Source of the DNA: Bacteroidales bacterium | Lineage (GTDB): Bacteria > Bacteroidota > Bacteroidia > Bacteroidales > VadinHA17 | Length of the DNA stretch: 33,606 nt | Direction of reading: 5' to 3' | Assembly (NCBI GenBank): GCA_015712185.1 | Contig: JADDYF010000002.1 | Location: forward strand, 1-33,606 | In this document: piece after piece, positions 26,584 to 33,606 of the stretch | Layout of the letters: every line of letters begins with the position of its first letter | How positions within the stretch are numbered: the first letter of the stretch is position 1 | Position numbers and translations under genes: made by a program | Notes under the pieces: generated by a model | Databases searched by the model: none | Seen by the model: only the letters and a program-made list of their open reading frames with translations | Told to the model about the DNA's origin: nothing

Positions 26584-28509
26584 ATGACCAGGAATATTAC
26601 AGTAATATTGCTTCTTGCAGTTCATTTTGGATTATCCGGCCAGGCGCAGGAAGCTGAAAAGCCAAGAATACTGAAGCAATGGACACTATCATCAGACTTC
26701 ACCGAAGAAATAAATAAACCTGTTGACACTGTCTTCTCGTTATTCCATCTTTACAGGCTGACAAACAAGTATTCCCCGCTTAACGTTGATCCGGGTAATT
26801 ACGGTCTGCCATTTTACCAGTTCAGTTTCTTCGACCGGATTACAGATCCTGATAAGTTCCTTTATGCCGGCTATTACCCTTTTATGCATACGCCGGAGAG
26901 GGCTGTTTTCATGAATACCCAGGTGCCTTACACTGAGGGTACCTGGACCATATCAAGTCCCAGGGAGACTGCCGAACAGACATTTATGGTACGACATTCG
27001 CAGAGCGTGAACAGGTTCCTGAACTTCGGCCTTATCTACGATATTACCTACAGCCTGGGACAATACAACTACCAGAGGGCTGATAATAAGAATTTCCTTT
27101 TCCATTCGTCATATACCGGGATAAGGTATAAGTATTACTTTGCTGCAGGGATAAACAAGTTGCTGTCGTATGAGAATGGTGGTATTTCCGATCCCGGTCA
27201 GTTAGGTTTGCTTGAGACCCGCGATGTGCCTGTGCACCTTGGTTCGCTGAATAAGGCGACCAGCCTTCTGAAAAATAACAATATTCTTCTTGTCCAGCGA
27301 TATACTGTTTCGGGCAGGCTTGAAGCCGGGAAGGATTCTGTCCCGAAAAAGCGATCGGGATTCAGTGGTTTAAAAGGTACGTTTTCACATGTTTTCATCT
27401 GGGAAAACAATAAGAGGGCATATTCTGACAGTTATCCGCAATCCGGATTTTACGATACAATATTCATAAACCGGGATGTCACCTTCGATTCGCTCTTTTC
27501 ACAGAGCATCAGGAATACTATCAGGTTTGATTTCATGACTGATGAAACACGGAAATTCAGGTTGGGCGGAGGTGCGGGACTGAGGAATGAGTTGTTCAGA
27601 TACAGCCAGATGAGCAGGATCTACGGACCGCTGAGGGACAATACGGTCACAACCCATAAGAGCAATAATGCCGTTGTCGGAAGGTTATTCAGTGATATAG
27701 GTGAGAAATTCAGGTGGACGGCTAACGGGGAATTATTCCTGACAGGGTACCGGGCAGGAGATTTCAGTATATACGGTGAGATATTAAAATCTTTCAGCTG
27801 GAATAAAGGCATGGCAATCTGGAAGATAACGGGTGCAATAAATAACCGGCAGCCGGCTTACTGGTACGAACGATGGATCGGAAACCATTTCATGTGGCAT
27901 AATAATGATCTGAAAAAAGAATTCAGGATCGATCTTGGAACCCAGTTCTCATTTCCCGCGAGGAATGCCGATATAAAGTTTAACTATGCGATCATTGATA
28001 ATTACACCGATTTCAATACCGATGCACTTCCTTCACAGCATGGAGGAGGGCTGTCTGTTGCCAGCCTTTTTGTCAGGAAAGATCTGAGGGCATGGAAATT
28101 TCATCTTGCAGGCGATATCCTCGTACAAAAGAGCAGTAACGAGGAAATCCTGGATCTGCCTCTTGTTACACTACGTGCGGATGGCTTCTTTGAACACCTG
28201 ATAAGGTTTAAAAAGACCGGAGGTAAGCTCAATACCCAGATCGGGGCAGAGATCATGTACCACACCCTTTATTATCCTTATTCTTATATGCCCGCAACCG
28301 GCAGGTTTTACCGGCAGCAGCAGACCATGACCGGCAACTACCCTTTTCTGAATGCTTTTGTGAATCTGAAACTCCGAAGGGCAAGGATCTTTGTAATGCT
28401 GGATCACCTTAACTCCGGATTTATGGGGTATGACTTTTATATGATACCTTCTTATCCGGTGAATACCAGAATGATACGTTATGGCATTGCCGTAACTTTT
28501 TATGATTAA
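26584..28509 (+). CDS. Putative porin / outer-membrane beta-barrel protein
   Basis: The signal peptide MTRNITVILLLAVHFGLSGQAQ begins at 26584, inside the longer ORF 26491-28509. Aromatic-rich alternating segments and a terminal strand ending in aromatic VTFYD resemble the Bacteroidetes 'putative porin' family. Confidence 0.75.
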   Translation: MTRNITVILLLAVHFGLSGQAQEAEKPRILKQWTLSSDFTEEINKPVDTVFSLFHLYRLTNKYSPLNVDPGNYGLPFYQFSFFDRITDPDKFLYAGYYPFMHTPERAVFMNTQVPYTEGTWTISSPRETAEQTFMVRHSQSVNRFLNFGLIYDITYSLGQYNYQRADNKNFLFHSSYTGIRYKYYFAAGINKLLSYENGGISDPGQLGLLETRDVPVHLGSLNKATSLLKNNNILLVQRYTVSGRLEAGKDSVPKKRSGFSGLKGTFSHVFIWENNKRAYSDSYPQSGFYDTIFINRDVTFDSLFSQSIRNTIRFDFMTDETRKFRLGGGAGLRNELFRYSQMSRIYGPLRDNTVTTHKSNNAVVGRLFSDIGEKFRWTANGELFLTGYRAGDFSIYGEILKSFSWNKGMAIWKITGAINNRQPAYWYERWIGNHFMWHNNDLKKEFRIDLGTQFSFPARNADIKFNYAIIDNYTDFNTDALPSQHGGGLSVASLFVRKDLRAWKFHLAGDILVQKSSNEEILDLPLVTLRADGFFEHLIRFKKTGGKLNTQIGAEIMYHTLYYPYSYMPATGRFYRQQQTMTGNYPFLNAFVNLKLRRARIFVMLDHLNSGFMGYDFYMIPSYPVNTRMIRYGIAVTFYD

Positions 28510-28528
28510 AAAAATTGCCGTACCTTTG
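28498..28528 (+). promoter_or_regulatory. Putative Bacteroidetes promoter at the 5' end of the mltF-like gene
   Basis: TACCTTTG (28521-28528) matches TAnnTTTG exactly. TTTT (28498-28501, 3/4 to TTTG) lies 19 nt upstream. Confidence 0.45.
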
Positions 28529-30019
28529 CCCCCTCTTTTTAGAGAATGTTTAATTAATACGACAATTTTGTTTAAGAAGGTTATTATTTACATTACGATT
28601 CTGGTTTCGTTTTTAACCAGCTGTTCAGACTATCACTCATCAGAACGGAATACCGTTCTTTTTGATCTGGATTCAATAAGGAACAGAGGCAGTCTTATCG
28701 CTGTAACAGATTTTAATTCAACAAATTATTTCATGTACAAAGGCGAGCCGATGGGATTCAACTATGAATTGCTGAAGGCATTCTCCGATCATATCGGCAT
28801 CGACCTTGAAATTATTGCAGAGAATGATATCGATCAGGCTTTTGACCTTTTGAACAGAGGGGATGCTGATCTCCTTGCCATCGGGCTCACTGTCAACGCT
28901 TCCAGGAAAAAGATCATTCAGTTTACTGAGCCTGTTGCGGAAACACGTCAGGTCCTTGTACAGCGAAAACCAAAAAACTGGAGTACTTTAACAAAAAGTG
29001 CCATTGAGAAAAGTCTTATCCGGAAGCAGCTTGACCTTGGTAACAAGAGCGTTTATGTCCAGAAAGGATCATCACATGTCGAAAGGCTTCATTCCCTTTC
29101 ATCTGAGATAGGCGACTCAATTACAGTAATAGAGGTTCCTTATGAGTCGGAGCAGCTCATCAAGCTGGTTGCAAGCGGTGAGATCGACTATACTGTTTGT
29201 GACGAAAACGAAGCTCTTGTAAATTCAACATACTATCCGGGTATTGATGTAAGTACGCCTGTGAGTTTTACCCAGAATCTTGCATGGGGAGTGAGAAAAA
29301 CCAATTCTGACAAGCTTCTGCAGGAACTTAATAACTGGATCAGCACATTCAGGCATTCTCAGACATATGCTCTCCTGTATGCCAAGTATTTCAGGAATTC
29401 AAGGTCAAGCATAATTGTCAGAAGCGACTATTATTCCCTGAAAACCGGGAAGGTCTCTCAATGGGATGAAATGATAAAAGGCTACAGCGACAGCATCAGG
29501 TGGGACTGGCGTCTGCTGGCTTCCCTTATCTATCAGGAATCGCGGTTCCTTCCGGATGTCACATCGTGGGCAGGTGCCTACGGACTCATGCAGGTAATGC
29601 CTTCCACCGGGTCGAACTTTGGAATTGACATTACAGCCTCACCCAGGAACAACATGAAGGCAGGTATCCGGTACATAAACTGGCTGCATTCAATATTCGA
29701 TCCGAGGATAGAGGATGAGACCGAAAGGATGAAGTTTATCCTCGCTTCATATAATGCTGGTCCGGGTCACGTGCTGGATGCCATGAAGCTTGCCGGGAAG
29801 AACGGGCTTAATCCCACGAAGTGGGAGGACAATGTGGCTATATGGATGCTGAGGAAATCAGATCCCCGGTATTACAATGATGAAGTAGTAAAGAGCGGAT
29901 ATTTCAAAGGAACTGAATCAGTAGCTTTTGTAACAGAGGTGCTGGAACGTTTTGAGCGGTATAAAAACTTCATTCCTGCAAAGTCAGTCAGCCTCACCGG
30001 TACGGACGCAAAAAACTAA
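28502..30019 (+). CDS. Membrane-bound lytic murein transglycosylase F-like lipoprotein (SBP_bac_3 domain + SLT domain)
   Basis: Periplasmic-binding domain GSLIAVTDFNSTNYFMYKGEPMGFNYELLKAFSDHIG. SLT domain SLIYQESRFLPDVTSWAGAYGLMQVMPSTG and YNAGPGHVLDA. The start may be internal (TTG at 28568). Confidence 0.88.
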   Translation: MIKKIAVPLPPLFRECLINTTILFKKVIIYITILVSFLTSCSDYHSSERNTVLFDLDSIRNRGSLIAVTDFNSTNYFMYKGEPMGFNYELLKAFSDHIGIDLEIIAENDIDQAFDLLNRGDADLLAIGLTVNASRKKIIQFTEPVAETRQVLVQRKPKNWSTLTKSAIEKSLIRKQLDLGNKSVYVQKGSSHVERLHSLSSEIGDSITVIEVPYESEQLIKLVASGEIDYTVCDENEALVNSTYYPGIDVSTPVSFTQNLAWGVRKTNSDKLLQELNNWISTFRHSQTYALLYAKYFRNSRSSIIVRSDYYSLKTGKVSQWDEMIKGYSDSIRWDWRLLASLIYQESRFLPDVTSWAGAYGLMQVMPSTGSNFGIDITASPRNNMKAGIRYINWLHSIFDPRIEDETERMKFILASYNAGPGHVLDAMKLAGKNGLNPTKWEDNVAIWMLRKSDPRYYNDEVVKSGYFKGTESVAFVTEVLERFERYKNFIPAKSVSLTGTDAKN

Positions 30020-30041
30020 ATCCGTATTCTATAAAAATTTT

Positions 30042-31286
30042 TTAATCGTACCTGATCGCCTTCACCGGAGTGATCCTGCTTATTAGCTTCGACGGCACAA
30101 GAAGCATAAGAATAATTGCTGCCATTGTACCGATATTAAGAAGCAGAATATGCATCAGCTCGAGATTGACCGGTACGGTCTTTATGTAATAGGAAGTAGG
30201 ATTAAGGGTGACCAGCCCCGTCCTGAGCTGGATAAATGCAAGCCCGATGCCGATTATGTTACCCCATAACAATCCCTTGGTAATAAGGTATGCTGCCTGG
30301 TAAAGAAAGACTCTCCTGATAGTATAATCTTCAGAACCAAGGGCCTTCAGGACTCCGATCATGTTGGTTTTTTCGAGTATCAGAATCAGCAGGCCCGAGA
30401 TCATATTGAATCCGGCAACCAGTAGCATCAGGAATATTATGATTACCACGTTCAGATCCTGGAAATTAAGCCAGTCGAAGATCTGAGGGTATTTTTCCCT
30501 GATATTTAGCACCCTGAACTGCTCTTCGTCTTCAGCTATCCTGTATCCGATAGCATCTGTGACTGCAGAAGTCATTTCATCGAGCCGGTCAAAATCATCT
30601 ATAAAAATTTCAAATCCGCTCACCTGGTCATCATTCCACCCGTTAAGCCGTTTAATATGTGCAATATCGCAGAAGACATACATCTTATCAAATTCCTCTA
30701 GGCTGGTCTCATATATTCCATTCACAGTGAATCGTCTCATGCGGGGAGGATCCTGTACAAAATGCATTGTGAAGGAATCGCCGGTCCGCAGCCGCAGCAT
30801 ATCGGAGATTTTTCTTGATATAATTACCTTATCGGTGCGTGATGTATCGCTGACTGTGAATATGGAACCCTCAACCATGTTCGATCTGAAATAGCTCCAG
30901 TCATAATCGCTGCCAATGCCTTTCAGCACAACACCCTGGATCTCTTCATCCGTCTTGATAATGCCTGCTTTCGTGGCAAAAACCTGCACATGTTTTATTC
31001 CCCGGATATTCTTGATTTTTGGTATGAACTCCTGTCCCTGGTTGATCGGTACAGTCTCAAATGAGAGGTTGGAATCAAAATTTACAACCTGTATGTTTGA
31101 TCCGAAACCTACAACCTTATCCTTTATCTGTTCTTTAAATCCTGTCAGTATTGAAACCGCGAGTATCATTACTGCAAGTCCCATGGCAATACCAATTATA
31201 ACGATAACGTTTATGGGCCTCGAGAAAGATGTGCCCTGGCGCCTCCCTTTTATGAGCCTTTGTGCTATGAAATACGGTAAATTCAT
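30042..31286 (-). CDS. LolC/LolE-type ABC transporter permease (FtsX-like)
   Basis: 414 aa. FIAQRLIKGRRQGTSFSRPINVIVIIGIAMGLAVMILAVSILTGFKEQIKDKVVGF, MIGVLKALGSEDYTIRRVFLYQA. Confidence 0.85.
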   Translation of the reverse strand: MNLPYFIAQRLIKGRRQGTSFSRPINVIVIIGIAMGLAVMILAVSILTGFKEQIKDKVVGFGSNIQVVNFDSNLSFETVPINQGQEFIPKIKNIRGIKHVQVFATKAGIIKTDEEIQGVVLKGIGSDYDWSYFRSNMVEGSIFTVSDTSRTDKVIISRKISDMLRLRTGDSFTMHFVQDPPRMRRFTVNGIYETSLEEFDKMYVFCDIAHIKRLNGWNDDQVSGFEIFIDDFDRLDEMTSAVTDAIGYRIAEDEEQFRVLNIREKYPQIFDWLNFQDLNVVIIIFLMLLVAGFNMISGLLILILEKTNMIGVLKALGSEDYTIRRVFLYQAAYLITKGLLWGNIIGIGLAFIQLRTGLVTLNPTSYYIKTVPVNLELMHILLLNIGTMAAIILMLLVPSKLISRITPVKAIRYD

Positions 31287-31338
31287 CGGGTATTAATTCT
31301 GTCAAATTTATTAGATTTACAGGACAAAAAATCGTCAG

Positions 31339-32502
31339 ATGAGAAGATTATTAGTTTCGCTTACAATTGCAGGCATTGCATTTGCATGTTACGGGATTAA
31401 AAAAGCTCCGGTTCCCGGTGCTGAGCAAACAGGTAAGTACATACATCTAATTGAAGGCAGGCCTGTAGCTATAGTAGCAAATCAGACGTCGACCATTGGA
31501 GAGGAACACCTTGTTGATTTTCTTAAGAAATCGGGTATTGATCTGAGGGTGATTTTTGCGCCCGAGCATGGATTCCGCGACCTGGCAGGCGCCGGAGAAA
31601 ACATAAAAGACGGCAGGGACCCTGCCACAGGGGTTCCGATTATAAGCCTTTACGGCTCGCAGAACAAACCTGCTCCCGAAAACCTCAGGGGAATAGATGT
31701 GGTGATATTTGATATTCAGGATGTAGGAGTCAGGTATTACACCTACCTTTCGACCCTGCATTATGTTCTTGAGGCATGTGCGGAACAGAATAAGAAATGT
31801 ATCATCCTCGACCGGCCTAATCCCAACGGATTCTATTTTGACGGTAATATTCTGGACACTGCATACAGGTCATTTGTCGGAATGCATCCTGTGCCCGTCG
31901 TAACAGGCATGACAATAGGTGAGTATGGCATGATGATCAACGGGGAAGGATGGCTGAAAAACGGAGTGAAATGTGATCTTACAGTGGTCAGGTGCAAAAA
32001 CTACAGACATAAAACCCTTTATGAAGTCCCGGTAAGACCGTCGCCTAATCTGCCGAATATGACTTCCATATATCTCTATCCCTCAATTTGCTGGTTTGAG
32101 GGGACAAGAATCTCCCTGGGCAGGGGAACGCCATTCCCTTTTCAGGTTTATGGATCACCATTGCTGCCGGACAGGGGATTCAGCTTCATCCCCGAAAGCG
32201 TGCCGGAAGCAAAAAAGCCTCCCCACCTAGGGGTGAAATGTTACGGGGTTGATCTGCGAAATGCCATAACAGACGGACTTGTACCATCCCCGATGATCAA
32301 TCTGAAATGGGTAATCGATGCATATAACGCTTTCCCCGAAAAAGACAGGTTCTTTACAACATATTTCGATGTACTTGCCGGCGGACCAGTGCTGCGTCAG
32401 CAGATAATAAACGGCATGAGCCCAGCGGAGATCAGTTCTACATGGAAGGGAGGCCTTCAGAGATTTGGCACGATCAGAGCCAGGTATTTACTTTATAAAT
32501 AG
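31339..32502 (+). CDS. namZ: DUF1343 family protein, probable exo-beta-N-acetylmuramidase (NamZ-like) lipoprotein
   Basis: 387 aa. VAIVANQTSTI, VIFAPEHGFRDLAGAGE, IISLYGSQNKPAPENLRGIDVVIFDIQDVGVRYYTYLSTLHYVLEAC, ILDRPNPNGFYFDGNIL, MTIGEYGMMINGE. N-terminal LTIAGIAFAC lipobox-like signal. Confidence 0.88.
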   Translation: MRRLLVSLTIAGIAFACYGIKKAPVPGAEQTGKYIHLIEGRPVAIVANQTSTIGEEHLVDFLKKSGIDLRVIFAPEHGFRDLAGAGENIKDGRDPATGVPIISLYGSQNKPAPENLRGIDVVIFDIQDVGVRYYTYLSTLHYVLEACAEQNKKCIILDRPNPNGFYFDGNILDTAYRSFVGMHPVPVVTGMTIGEYGMMINGEGWLKNGVKCDLTVVRCKNYRHKTLYEVPVRPSPNLPNMTSIYLYPSICWFEGTRISLGRGTPFPFQVYGSPLLPDRGFSFIPESVPEAKKPPHLGVKCYGVDLRNAITDGLVPSPMINLKWVIDAYNAFPEKDRFFTTYFDVLAGGPVLRQQIINGMSPAEISSTWKGGLQRFGTIRARYLLYK

Positions 32503-32538
32503 ATGTATTACCCTTCACGCTGTCAGTGAGTCCTGATG

Positions 32539-33606
32539 CTATTCTGTCCTGCCGGGATAGACTTTCAGCGCTTCTGCGAGTACTTCCATTGCTTCTTTCA
32601 GGTCTTCTGTATTCAGTACATAGGCAATACGAACTTCATTCCTCCCGAGTCCGGGAGTAGAATAGAATCCTGATGCCGGTGCAACCATTACAGTCTGGTT
32701 CCTGTACTCAAATTTTTCGAGAAGCCACCGGGCAAACCTGTCTGCATCGTCTACAGGCAGGCTCACAACAGTATAAAAAGCCCCTTTCGGTTTAGGGCAA
32801 TATACACCGGGTATATTATTGAGAGCGCCAACCAGGAAGTTCCGGCGGGCAGTGTACTCACTGTTGACCTTCCTGAAATATTCCGGAGGCGTGTAGATTG
32901 AAGCTTCTGCAGCAATCTGCCCCAGTCCGGGAGGTGAAAGCCGGGCCTGAGCGAATTTCAGCGCTGTCGAAATAACCTCCTTATTCCTTGTTACAAGCGC
33001 TCCGATACGTATACCGCATTCACTATATCGCTTGGAGACCGAATCTAGCATTACAACATTGTTTTCAATACCCCCGAGCTTCATGGCTGAGAAGTGTTCA
33101 GCCCCGTCATAACAGAATTCGCGGTAAGCTTCATCAGCAAAAAGGAACAGGTCGTGTTCTTTGACAATATCCCTGAGGTGCAGTAATTCTTCCTTTGAGT
33201 AGAGGTACCCTGTCGGATTATTGGGATTACATATAATAATTCCCCTTGTTGATGAAGTAACTTTTTTTTCAATTTCCTTTATCGGCGGAAGAGCAAAATC
33301 ATCCTTTATGGAGGATGTTACCGGGATAATTTTTACACCGGCTGAGATAGCAAATCCGTTATAATTAGCGTACAATGGTTCGGGTGTTATCACCTCTTCG
33401 CCAGGATTTATGCAGGAATTCAGCGCAAACAGGATTGCTTCCGATCCGCCCGTGGTTATAAGCATCTCGGTATGATCAATATTGATACCTATTTTCTGAT
33501 AATAGGATGCCAGCTTGCGGCGATATGATTCATTTCCGGCTGAATGGCTGTATTCAATTACTTTAAGATCAATATTCCTGATAGCTTCGAGTGCAATATC
33601 CGGTGT
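32539..33606 (-). CDS. Class I/II PLP-dependent aminotransferase (partial, N-terminus off the right edge)
   Basis: The ORF-track start at 33465 is an artefact. The frame stays open to the window end (TPDIALEAIRNIDLKVIEYSHSAGNESYRRKLASYYQKIGINIDHTEMLITTGGSEAIL). Also CNPNNPTGYLYSKEEL, ADEAYREFCYDG, DSVSKRYSECGIRIG. Confidence 0.92.
   Translation of the reverse strand, partial: TPDIALEAIRNIDLKVIEYSHSAGNESYRRKLASYYQKIGINIDHTEMLITTGGSEAILFALNSCINPGEEVITPEPLYANYNGFAISAGVKIIPVTSSIKDDFALPPIKEIEKKVTSSTRGIIICNPNNPTGYLYSKEELLHLRDIVKEHDLFLFADEAYREFCYDGAEHFSAMKLGGIENNVVMLDSVSKRYSECGIRIGALVTRNKEVISTALKFAQARLSPPGLGQIAAEASIYTPPEYFRKVNSEYTARRNFLVGALNNIPGVYCPKPKGAFYTVVSLPVDDADRFARWLLEKFEYRNQTVMVAPASGFYSTPGLGRNEVRIAYVLNTEDLKEAMEVLAEALKVYPGRTE

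Noticed and set aside
30020-30041. AT-rich AAAAATTTTTT palindrome between the convergent mltF-like and lolC/E-like genes as a bidirectional terminator
   Set aside because: No GC-containing stem. Stability would be too low to call a terminator by eye.
1-33606. CRISPR, toxin-antitoxin, restriction, retron, phage or transposon modules
   Set aside because: No spaced direct-repeat array, no cas/transposase/integrase/RT/REase-like ORF among the plausible CDSs. The window is essentially housekeeping.

Overview
The window looks like a Bacteroidetes (probably Bacteroidales-type) chromosomal segment. Its core is a nearly complete, co-directional dcw (division and cell wall) cluster at about 11.17-26.48 kb: mraZ-rsmH-ftsL-like-ftsI(PBP with PASTA)-murE-mraY-murD-ftsW-murG-murC-ftsQ-ftsA-ftsZ. 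It continues on the same strand into a putative porin and an MltF-like lytic transglycosylase. The left flank carries tadA (partial), aspS, a short standalone carboxypeptidase-regulatory/TonB-plug protein, miaB, a YebC-family regulator, a SPOR-domain protein, a PurF-like amidotransferase, a GlsA/GlsB-like acyltransferase pair and an uncharacterised lipoprotein. The right flank carries a LolC/E-type permease, a DUF1343/NamZ-type protein and a partial aminotransferase. I saw no rRNA, tRNA, CRISPR array, transposase, defence system or prophage genes. I did not find a convincing undescribed multi-gene system. The most notable unexplained signals are small: an 84-bp heptamer-period array between miaB and yebC, a 12-bp-phased palindromic element just after ftsZ, the barrel-less plug protein, and a promoter-like site inside the annotated 5' end of the mltF-like ORF. 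All product calls come from motif and family recognition by eye, with no database search.
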